Positions 1 to 5,117 of a DNA stretch of 5,117 nucleotides are shown piece by piece. The notes beneath the pieces are model-generated. The model did not search any database and was not told the origin of the DNA. It was given only the letters and a program-made list of their open reading frames with translations. This DNA comes from Bacillota bacterium. Its GTDB lineage: Bacteria; Bacillota; Limnochordia; Darwinibacteriales; Darwinibacteriaceae. Position numbers and translations under genes: made by a program. The stretch lies in assembly GCA_012518325.1 (NCBI GenBank), contig JAAYSR010000153.1:1-5117 (forward strand). The letters are read 5' to 3'. Each line of letters begins with the position of its first letter. Within the stretch, counting starts at the first letter, position 1.

Positions 1-440
1 ATTATCTCACCCCGCATGAAAAAACCAATCTCCAGCATGATCTGGTTAATCAGATGATTTAAAGGAAGATAGGGCTTGCGGCCTACATTGGCTATGTTGA
101 TACAGGCACGGCCTCCGGGAATCAAGATGCGGTAGACTTCCTGCATCACAGCGTGAATCAGCTCCAGATACTCTGACTGGGTCAAATCATCGTCATATTC
201 CTTCCCTACATTGTAAGGCGGTGAGGTGATCATCAGATGCAGTGAGTTGTCTGGAAGAAAGGAGAGATCTCTTGAATCACCCTGATGTACTTGATTAAGC
301 AGCTCGTCAGGAATCTCATTCAGCTCTGATTCAGAAAACTTGACTTCTGCAACGGCACTGTAGAGCCGTCGGTTATAAAACCGTGATGAGTCATGGCTCT
401 CCCGGAAAGAAGAGCCAAAACTGCGCATCTTCGTGCTCAT
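1..440 (-). CDS. Site-specific DNA methyltransferase, beta class (N4-cytosine/N6-adenine), N-terminal part
   Basis: The reading frame starts at an ATG (438-440) and stays open for 146 codons to the left edge, so the C-terminus is missing. Residues 72-77 read TSPPYN, the catalytic motif IV of amino-methyltransferases of the N6_N4_Mtase family, which transfer a methyl group from S-adenosylmethionine to an exocyclic amino group in DNA. It is followed by VGKEY and, near residues 108-127, a PGGRACINIAN segment and GRKPYLPL, both typical of this family. Motif IV comes early and no FxGxG SAM motif precedes it. That fits the beta-class order, with the target-recognition region and SAM site further on, beyond the window. 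SPPY is commoner in N4-cytosine enzymes, but the base cannot be decided from this part. GC content by hand count is about 46% over 1-420, against about 60% in the adjacent gene, which may point to acquisition by transfer. Whether a restriction enzyme lies beside it is not visible. Confidence 0.9.
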   Translation of the reverse strand, partial: MSTKMRSFGSSFRESHDSSRFYNRRLYSAVAEVKFSESELNEIPDELLNQVHQGDSRDLSFLPDNSLHLMITSPPYNVGKEYDDDLTQSEYLELIHAVMQEVYRILIPGGRACINIANVGRKPYLPLNHLINQIMLEIGFFMRGEI

Positions 441-445
441 CCCTG

Positions 446-452
446 CCACCTC
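446..452 (-). promoter_or_regulatory. Ribosome binding site of the methyltransferase, overlapping the upstream stop codon
   Basis: On the minus strand GAGGTGG lies 5 bases before the methyltransferase ATG. Its first two bases are the GA of the TGA stop codon (453-451) of the IMPase gene. A ribosome ending the first gene therefore sits on the start signal of the second, which suggests translational coupling. It also supports 440 as the start. Confidence 0.7.
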
Positions 453-1212
453 ACTTGGTCAGAATCTTCACCAGCTCAGCATGGATCAATCCATTCGTAG
501 CACAGACATCACGGCCCAGGGGGTTAAAATCCTGCCCGCTGCAGTCAGTCACCCTGCCTCCCGCTTCGGTCACGATCAGGCTGCCGGCAGCAATATCCCA
601 GGGGTTCAAAGAACGTTCCCAAAACCCGTCAATGCGTCCGGCAGCTACCTGGCACAGATCCAGGGCGGCCGAGCCCTGGCAGCGCACCCCCTGTGACACT
701 CGTGTCACCAGTTCAAAGGACTTGAGGTTGTTCTTTTCCGCTGTCGCAACATCATAGGGAAAACCGGTGGCCAGCAAGCTTTCCTGCACTGCGGCTTGTT
801 CAGAGACTTGGATTCTCTTGCCGTTTAAAAATGCTCCGCTGCCCCGCTCCGCCGCGAAGCACTCCCCGGCAACCGGATTATAGACTACGCCGGCAACCAC
901 TTCATTGCCCTGCAGAATTCCCAGCGATACAGAGAAGTAAGGCAGACCGTGGGCGAAGTTTGTGGTCCCGTCGAGGGGATCAATCACCCACAGGAATTCG
1001 CTGGCCCCCTCAATTCTGGCCCCTTCCTCACCGAGGATTCCGTGGTGCGGAAACATGCTTTGGATCTGCCCGACGATGTATTCTTCTGCAGCACGATCGG
1101 CATCCGTCACCAGATCGATGCTGCCCTTGTGTTCAATTGTTATGCCGCTCTCAAGCTTAGCCGTCAAGAGCCTTCCTGCATCCAGGGCGATTTGCCTTGC
1201 TTGTTCAATCAA
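451..1212 (-). CDS. suhB: Inositol monophosphatase family protein (SuhB-like)
   Basis: This is a 253-residue member of the Mg2+-dependent, Li+-sensitive phosphatase superfamily, which hydrolyses inositol phosphates and related sugar or nucleotide phosphates in the cytoplasm. Visible metal and catalytic motifs are LVTDAD (34-39), GEEG (61-64), WVIDPLDGTTNF (75-86, metal ligands D78 and D81) and PWDIAAG (204-210, D206), followed by the EAGG that usually closes this motif. The length matches bacterial SuhB proteins. The start is a TTG at 1212-1210 with GGAGGT seven bases upstream. An ATG at 1359 in the same frame would add 49 residues unlike the family and would begin far from any ribosome binding site. 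True substrate is uncertain: bacterial family members act on myo-inositol-1-phosphate, fructose-1,6-bisphosphate or PAP, and E. coli SuhB also takes part in rRNA antitermination. The gene probably heads a two-gene operon with the methyltransferase, whose start codon is 10 bases past its stop. Confidence 0.93.
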   Translation of the reverse strand: MIEQARQIALDAGRLLTAKLESGITIEHKGSIDLVTDADRAAEEYIVGQIQSMFPHHGILGEEGARIEGASEFLWVIDPLDGTTNFAHGLPYFSVSLGILQGNEVVAGVVYNPVAGECFAAERGSGAFLNGKRIQVSEQAAVQESLLATGFPYDVATAEKNNLKSFELVTRVSQGVRCQGSAALDLCQVAAGRIDGFWERSLNPWDIAAGSLIVTEAGGRVTDCSGQDFNPLGRDVCATNGLIHAELVKILTK

Positions 1213-1219
1213 TTCGTTT

Positions 1220-1225
1220 ACCTCC
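1220..1225 (-). promoter_or_regulatory. Ribosome binding site that sets the TTG start of the IMPase gene
   Basis: GGAGGT on the minus strand is a near-perfect Shine-Dalgarno sequence, seven bases before the TTG at 1212-1210. No ATG of the frame is better placed, so this site decides the start in favour of the 253-residue protein. Confidence 0.8.
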
Positions 1226-1320
1226 AATTCTTCCCTGGGGCTTTGCACCCCTGTTCCATGTTCGACAGCAGGCAGGCTAATCCTGCACAACGGCGCCTGG
1301 GGCCGGGCCATACCGGACTT

Positions 1321-1350
1321 TACATATTTTTTCACAAATGCTATTGCCAA
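1321..1350 (-). promoter_or_regulatory. Candidate promoter for the IMPase-methyltransferase operon
   Basis: On the minus strand TTGGCA (1350-1345, five of six matches to the -35 consensus) is followed after 18 bases by TATGTA (1326-1321), a weak -10 element. Transcription would begin near 1313 and leave a leader of about 100 nucleotides before the TTG. The leader is GC-rich and holds short inverted repeats (GCAGG/CCTGC at 1272-1286), but matches no riboswitch class I know. The prediction rests on consensus matching only. Confidence 0.35.
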
Positions 1351-1373
1351 GTCCTGCAATTTAATGGTATGGT
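1344..1373 (+). promoter_or_regulatory. Candidate promoter for the flavoprotein gene
   Basis: TTGCCA (1344-1349) and TATGGT (1368-1373) are spaced by 18 bases, and a TG at 1365-1366 gives an extended -10 element (TGGTATGGT). The start of transcription would be near 1380, giving a leader of about 84 nucleotides. The -35 box overlaps the -35 box of the opposite candidate promoter almost completely. The prediction rests on consensus matching only. Confidence 0.4.
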
Positions 1374-1423
1374 GTAAAGGAATACTGCAATTTCTCTAGT
1401 ATAGGTAAAAAAACAGGGGTGGA

Positions 1424-1441
1424 ATCGTCTGCTCTGACGAT
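1424..1441 (+). repeat. Short inverted repeat in the leader of the flavoprotein gene
   Basis: ATCGTC (1424-1429) and GACGAT (1436-1441) form a perfect six-base-pair stem around a six-base loop. It ends eight bases before the Shine-Dalgarno AAGGAGG (1450-1456). It could be a small operator or a leader hairpin. It has no T-run directly after it, so it is not a terminator. Significance is uncertain at this length. Confidence 0.4.
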
Positions 1442-1463
1442 CTCAAGATAAGGAGGAAGAGTT

Positions 1464-2699
1464 ATGACCCAAAAAGTATATGATTTAATCATCGTTGGGG
1501 GAGGACCTGGCGGTCTGGCTGCTGCGATCTATGGTGCACGCTCCCGTCTGAGTACACTGTTGATCGAAAAGGGAGCTCCAGGAGGCCAAGCAGCTACTAC
1601 AGAGGACATGGAGAACTATCCAGGCTTTGCCCGCGGCACCACCGGTCCAGATCTGATGCAGGCCTTTACGGACCATGCCAAGTCCTTTGGAGCCGAAATC
1701 GTCCGCGGTGAAGTAACCCGTGTTGACATGGAAAACAAGGCGGTTCACACCAAGGCAGGCGAAACATATGAAGGAAAAACGATTGTCCTAGCCCCAGGCG
1801 CTGTGCCCCGGAAACTGAATATTCCAGGTGAGGCAGCCTTTACAGGCAAGGGTGTATCCTATTGCGCCACCTGCGACGCCGACTTTTACGAAGATCTGGA
1901 CGTGATCGTCCTCGGCAACGGCGATGCTGCTGTTGAAGAGGCAGGCTATCTCACAAAGTTTGCCAACAGCGTTACCATCGTTGTCATCCACGATGAAGGC
2001 ATCCTGGATGCCGCGCCCATGCTCCAGGAAAGGGCTTTTAACAATCCAAAGATTAAATGGATCTGGAACTCCACCCTGGCTGAAATCAAGGGCGATGCAC
2101 TGGTTAACAGCGTTGTTGTTAAGAATATTAAGACTAACGAATTGACCGAAATGCCCATCGACGGAGTCTTCATCTATGTGGGAACTGTTCCCCAGACCGA
2201 TTTCCTCAAAGACACCGGTCTTGAGCTGGACAGCCGCGGCTACATTATCACCAATGAGCAGATGGAAACCAACATTGACGGTGTCTACGCAGTTGGCGAT
2301 GCCAGGGTCAAGTATCTCCGCCAAGTTGTCACAGCTGCAGCCGACGGCGCCATTGCCGCCTATGCCGCTGAAAAATACATCGTGGAAGAAGAAGGCTTCA
2401 AAAACTCCGTCCTCGACCAGGAGCTGCCTGTCGCAGTAACCTTCTGGTCCCCCATGGTGGAGAAAGCAGTAGAAATGTCTCCTATGATTGAGACCACCCT
2501 AGGCCGTTTCAGCGATCAGCTCAAGCTGGTGAAAATGGATACTTACCGCAACCAGAGAGTTGCCAAACGCTACGGCGTTACCAAGAATCCCACTATTGTG
2601 TTTTTCCATAAGGGTGAAGTGGCAGCAACCATAGAAGAAGACGACATTACTGAAGAATCGATCGTCAAGACTGTGGAAGCAATCACTGCCAAAGCCTAA
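1464..2699 (+). CDS. Thioredoxin-reductase-like FAD oxidoreductase fused to a cysteine-less thioredoxin-fold domain
   Basis: The 411-residue protein has two parts. Residues 1-310 resemble bacterial low-molecular-weight thioredoxin reductase (TrxB): an FAD dinucleotide fold (GGGPGG, 12-17), GGQ (40-42), the redox-active pair CATC (134-137), a second nucleotide fold GNGDAA (151-156) and the closing FAD motif GVYAVGDA (273-280) with an RQ pair (286-287). The usual HRRxxxR signature for the 2'-phosphate of NADPH is absent. The matching stretch (about 174-180) reads VIHDEGI, so the electron donor may be NADH or ferredoxin rather than NADPH. Residues about 312-411 align with thioredoxin: FWSPM (327-331) stands for FWAEW, V332 and A335 replace the two active-site cysteines, and the cis-proline is kept as P376 (NPT). 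C134 and C137 are the only cysteines. The start is an ATG seven bases after AAGGAGG, and a terminator follows the stop, so the gene is probably transcribed alone. The fold and flavin sites are seen directly; the substrate is inferred. Confidence 0.9.
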   Translation: MTQKVYDLIIVGGGPGGLAAAIYGARSRLSTLLIEKGAPGGQAATTEDMENYPGFARGTTGPDLMQAFTDHAKSFGAEIVRGEVTRVDMENKAVHTKAGETYEGKTIVLAPGAVPRKLNIPGEAAFTGKGVSYCATCDADFYEDLDVIVLGNGDAAVEEAGYLTKFANSVTIVVIHDEGILDAAPMLQERAFNNPKIKWIWNSTLAEIKGDALVNSVVVKNIKTNELTEMPIDGVFIYVGTVPQTDFLKDTGLELDSRGYIITNEQMETNIDGVYAVGDARVKYLRQVVTAAADGAIAAYAAEKYIVEEEGFKNSVLDQELPVAVTFWSPMVEKAVEMSPMIETTLGRFSDQLKLVKMDTYRNQRVAKRYGVTKNPTIVFFHKGEVAATIEEDDITEESIVKTVEAITAKA

Positions 2700-2713
2700 A
2701 TCCAGATACAGCT

Positions 2714-2759
2714 ATCTCCCAGCTCCTTAGGTAGTTCCTTAGAACTGGGAGATTTTTTT
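2714..2759 (+). terminator. Intrinsic terminator of the flavoprotein gene
   Basis: ATCTCCCAG (2714-2722) pairs perfectly with CTGGGAGAT (2745-2753) over nine base pairs, and seven T residues run from 2753 to 2759. The 22-base loop contains a TCCTTAG direct repeat (2724-2730 and 2736-2742) and a smaller alternative hairpin, AGTTC with GAACT (2733-2746). It lies just after the stop codon at 2699 and separates the flavoprotein gene from the SIMPL gene. Confidence 0.9.
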
Positions 2760-2840
2760 CTAGAATAATAAACTTTTGCCTGACTCGCTGGATATATAAA
2801 GTGAAAGCATCAAGCAGCACAGAAAGAAAGGAAGAAAATT

Positions 2841-3551
2841 ATGCGTAAATCATTGCTCAAAGTTGGAGTTCTCGTTGTTCTGCTTAGCCTGTCCTCCCTG
2901 GCCTTGGCAGAAACCAGCCCTCCAGAACGGGGGTCTCTGCAGGTTACAGGCAGCGCGATTGTGACAGGTGCCCCCGATGTAGCCTACATCACTCTCGGTG
3001 TAGAGACCAGAGACGCATCAGCCGACAAGGCTGCTCAGGAGAACGCCGATCGCATGGCTAAAGTGTTCGACGCACTTTATGCCTTGGGCCTAACTGACAA
3101 GGAACTGACCACCAGCGGCTACAATATCTACAGCTCTACCCAGGTGCTCAACCGAGGTTTGCAGAATGAGGAGTACATCACCACCTACCATGTACACAAT
3201 CGGATCAACGTCAAGACAAAGGACTTGACCTCTGTGGGTCAAATCATTGATGCCGCGGTGAAGGCAGGAGCAAACCAGGTACAGGGAGTAACCTTTGATA
3301 TCGAAGATAAACAGGAGATGCAGCTGGAGGCGCTAAAAAACGCGATCCGGCAGGGCATGGCCAAGGCTGAAGTGATGGCTGATGCTGCCGGAATTACCTT
3401 AGGTGGAATTGCCAGCATAAACGAAAACTACGCCTCCTATGCCCCGGTGGTAAGTGCTATGGCCTTTAGGCTGGATGCTGCTGCAGAGACAACCATTAAC
3501 CCTGACGATGTAGAAGTGACAGCCACTGTAAACCTGGATTTCTGGTTCTAG
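2841..3551 (+). CDS. SIMPL (DUF541) domain protein, secreted
   Basis: The protein has 236 residues. Residues 1-23 form a classical Sec signal peptide: positive MRKSLLK, a hydrophobic core, then ALA followed by ETS, with likely cleavage between A23 and E24. There is no lipobox cysteine and no second membrane segment, so the product should be released to, or loosely held at, the cell surface. The rest is one SIMPL/DUF541 domain. It shows the hallmark opening VTGSAIVTGAPDVAYITLGV (35-54), the helical stretch with ENADRMAKVFDAL (67-79), LTTSGYNIYS (93-102) and a final beta strand, VTATVNLDFWF. The family is widespread (for example YggE and BP26) and linked to oxidative-stress tolerance or outer-envelope structures, but its biochemical role is not settled. 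The ATG lies eight bases after AAGGA (2828-2832). An AT-rich TATATAAA (2793-2800) could be a -10 region, but I find no convincing -35 box. Transcription is probably independent, given the terminators on both sides. Confidence 0.93.
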   Translation: MRKSLLKVGVLVVLLSLSSLALAETSPPERGSLQVTGSAIVTGAPDVAYITLGVETRDASADKAAQENADRMAKVFDALYALGLTDKELTTSGYNIYSSTQVLNRGLQNEEYITTYHVHNRINVKTKDLTSVGQIIDAAVKAGANQVQGVTFDIEDKQEMQLEALKNAIRQGMAKAEVMADAAGITLGGIASINENYASYAPVVSAMAFRLDAAAETTINPDDVEVTATVNLDFWF

Positions 3552-3559
3552 TCCGTGAA

Positions 3560-3588
3560 AAGGAGAGCTGCAGGCGCAAGCTCTCCTT
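3560..3588. terminator. Hairpin between convergent genes, probable bidirectional terminator
   Basis: AAGGAGAGCT (3560-3569) and AGCTCTCCTT (3579-3588) form a perfect ten-base-pair stem with a nine-base loop. It lies eight bases after the stop of the SIMPL gene and five bases after the stop of the convergent c-di-GMP gene. T-runs are short: four T on the minus strand (3561-3558) and a broken CTCCTTT tract on the plus strand. It is therefore a moderate terminator in either direction. Confidence 0.7.
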
Positions 3589-3593
3589 CTCCT

Positions 3594-5117
3594 TTAGGCG
3601 ATCTCCAGGACATCTGCGTAGCTCAGTTCCAGCATGTCCCCGGCTTCTTTGCTTTTCACAGGTTTGCTCAGCAGGTAGCCCTGGAGGTAATCGCAGTTCA
3701 CATTGCTGAGCATCTGCGCCTCCTCCAGCGTCTCCACCTGTTCGGCCACGACTTCCATGCCAAGCCCGTGGGCAATAGCAACCAGTCCGCCCATGACAGC
3801 CCCATTGTCCTGTATATTCTCTGTAATCGCCCTGTGGATCTTCAGATAGTCCACGGGCATTCTGGTCATGTAATTGATAAAGGAATAGCCTGATCCGTAA
3901 TCATCCAGCGACAGGGCAACCCCCAGCGACTTGATGCTCTCCATGATCTCTAAAGCCTTCTCTTCGTTGCCAAACAGCACATCCTCCCTGAATTCCACTT
4001 CGAAGAGGGACGGCTCGATGCCGGTTTCGTCCAGCTGCTCCCGCAAGTAACCAACTAAGTTCGGATCGTGAAACTGCTTGGTGGACAGGTTAACCGAGAC
4101 GGGCTTGGTCCGCCTGCCCTCTTCCTGCCACCGGGCAATCTGCTGCATGACCTCCCTGATCACCCAGTAACCTAGAGGCAAAATCAGATCTGACTCCTCT
4201 GCGATGGGAACAAACTCATCAGGCAGAACATCATGATCCTTGAGCCGGACCAGAGCCTCAAGGCAGGCCACTTTGCCGGTGCTGAACTCCACGATGGGCT
4301 GGTAGACCAAGTAGAAACCTCCCGTGCGGACTGCCGCACTCAGAATGTTTTCCATTTTAACACGTTCGCTGAACATTGCCTCCATGCTTTCTTCAAAGAC
4401 AACGTAGCAGTGTTTTCCCGTGTTTTTGGCATGATGAAGGGCAATGTCGGCCTTGATCAAGATCTCCTCGACTGTGGCGCCGTCAAGGGGGAAGCGTACC
4501 ACACCCATGCTGCAGGTGATGCTGCTCCGCTTCCTTTCCCTCAGGGCAGACTGCAGCCTGCTGTTGATTCTGTCTACATACACCGGAATTCGTTCCAGTT
4601 CAAAGCTGTGCCGAACGATGATGACAAACTCATCGCCGCCAAAGCGGTAGGCAGTGGCATCGGGGGGGATCTCTTCCTGCAGAAGCTCAGCGGCTGCTCG
4701 CAGAATGCTGTCGCCAAAATGGTGCCCCTGCGTATCATTGATGTTCTTAAAATCGTCGATATCAAGCAAAAACACTGCTCCTGGAGTTCCGCTGTCTAAG
4801 ATATCCTGCAGATCATCCTGAAACTTTCTGCGGTTGAGGAGCCCCGTCAATGCATCATGCTCCGCTAAGAACCTTATCTTCTCTTCGTTCTCCTTGATCT
4901 GGTAGTATTGCTTCTGCAGCGTCTGCTCATGAGCCATGAGCTGATTGTAAGCCCCTGCAAGCTCCTCCTTCTGGCGGTTCACATGTTCGTAATGCTCCTG
5001 GGCCTTCTGCAGGCTGACGTTCAAGGTTTCCCGGAACAGTCCCAGGGAGTTGTTCTTACGCGTCGGCAGGCGGTAGGTGACATCATCGTCCAGGGAAATC
5101 GCCATGAGGTCTTGGCC
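3594..5117 (-). CDS. GGDEF-EAL cyclic-di-GMP signalling protein, 5' partial
   Basis: The frame is open to the right edge (the last four codons read GQDL before an internal Met at 5105-5103). No ribosome binding site precedes that Met, so the true start and a probable sensor region lie outside. Counting from this Met: residues 30-80 look like a coiled coil. A GGDEF domain follows (DALTGLLNRR 84-93; D115-I-D; FGGDEF 155-160), which makes cyclic di-GMP from two GTP. The inhibitory RxxD site expected at 147-150 is absent (PPDA). An EAL domain (about 253-490) hydrolyses cyclic di-GMP: EAL at 283-285, N339, E371 and E374, DDYGSG 401-406, K422, E455 and QGY 475-477. Most catalytic residues are kept, but the usual KID reads KIH (H424) and EGVE reads EQVE. 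The protein may be a cyclase, a phosphodiesterase or both, and it probably acts at or near the membrane under an unseen sensor. Confidence 0.93.
   Translation of the reverse strand, partial: GQDLMAISLDDDVTYRLPTRKNNSLGLFRETLNVSLQKAQEHYEHVNRQKEELAGAYNQLMAHEQTLQKQYYQIKENEEKIRFLAEHDALTGLLNRRKFQDDLQDILDSGTPGAVFLLDIDDFKNINDTQGHHFGDSILRAAAELLQEEIPPDATAYRFGGDEFVIIVRHSFELERIPVYVDRINSRLQSALRERKRSSITCSMGVVRFPLDGATVEEILIKADIALHHAKNTGKHCYVVFEESMEAMFSERVKMENILSAAVRTGGFYLVYQPIVEFSTGKVACLEALVRLKDHDVLPDEFVPIAEESDLILPLGYWVIREVMQQIARWQEEGRRTKPVSVNLSTKQFHDPNLVGYLREQLDETGIEPSLFEVEFREDVLFGNEEKALEIMESIKSLGVALSLDDYGSGYSFINYMTRMPVDYLKIHRAITENIQDNGAVMGGLVAIAHGLGMEVVAEQVETLEEAQMLSNVNCDYLQGYLLSKPVKSKEAGDMLELSYADVLEIA

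Noticed and set aside
1213..1359. N-terminal extension of the IMPase to an ATG at 1359 (49 extra residues)
   Set aside because: The added residues do not resemble the family, the candidate -10 box lies inside this stretch, and a strong GGAGGT sits exactly before the TTG at 1212.
831..1399. Plus-strand open frames opposite the IMPase gene
   Set aside because: They overlap one another in different frames, and their translations are arginine-, proline- and serine-rich shadows of the minus-strand gene.
1405..1441. Minus-strand terminator formed by the ATCGTC/GACGAT stem and the T-run opposite 1407-1413
   Set aside because: Ten bases separate the stem from the T-run, and no gene ends here on that strand.
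1788..2324. 178-codon open frame on the minus strand inside the flavoprotein gene
   Set aside because: It is antisense to a gene with clear motifs, and its translation shows no family features.
2714..2760. T-box or riboswitch at the terminator after the flavoprotein gene
   Set aside because: No T-box consensus (AGGGTGG...) or other aptamer core is present; it is an ordinary terminator placed right after a stop codon.
2776..2800. Promoter TTGCCT with TATATA or TATAAA before the SIMPL gene
   Set aside because: The spacing is only 11 to 13 bases, too short for a sigma-70 type promoter.
4233..4799. 188-codon open frame on the plus strand opposite the GGDEF-EAL gene
   Set aside because: It is a shadow of a well-supported coding region, with no ribosome binding site or recognisable domain.

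Overview
The window looks like a piece of a bacterial chromosome, most likely from an anaerobic member of the Bacillota (Clostridia). This is an inference from the strong GGAGG-type ribosome binding sites, a TTG start, the intrinsic terminators and the kinds of proteins encoded. No rRNA or other taxonomic marker is present, so the assignment is tentative. I see no tRNA, rRNA, insertion sequence, CRISPR array or clear riboswitch.

Layout, left to right: (1) 1-440, minus strand, the N-terminal part of a beta-class DNA methyltransferase (TSPPYN motif) that runs off the left edge. (2) 451-1212, minus strand, an inositol monophosphatase family protein (SuhB-like) starting at a TTG. Its stop codon lies inside the ribosome binding site of the methyltransferase, so the two form a tight operon. 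(3) 1213-1463, a divergent intergenic region with candidate promoters in both directions that share one TTGCCAA core. (4) 1464-2699, plus strand, a thioredoxin-reductase-like flavoprotein fused to a C-terminal thioredoxin-fold domain, followed by a clear terminator. (5) 2841-3551, plus strand, a secreted SIMPL (DUF541) protein. (6) A hairpin between convergent genes. (7) 3594 to the right edge, minus strand, a GGDEF-EAL cyclic-di-GMP enzyme whose N-terminus lies outside the window.

The most unusual gene is the flavoprotein. Its reductase half keeps the FAD sites and the redox-active CATC pair, but has lost the arginines that normally bind the 2'-phosphate of NADPH. Its C-terminal thioredoxin-like domain aligns without gaps around the WCGPC site, yet both cysteines are replaced (Val and Ala) while the cis-proline is kept. 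C134 and C137 are the only cysteines in the 411 residues. This suggests a reductase with a built-in non-catalytic thioredoxin domain and perhaps a non-NADPH electron donor.

The genes do not form one obvious pathway. They read as housekeeping and signalling units side by side: a possibly acquired methyltransferase downstream of an IMPase, a thiol-redox enzyme, an envelope protein and a c-di-GMP regulator.
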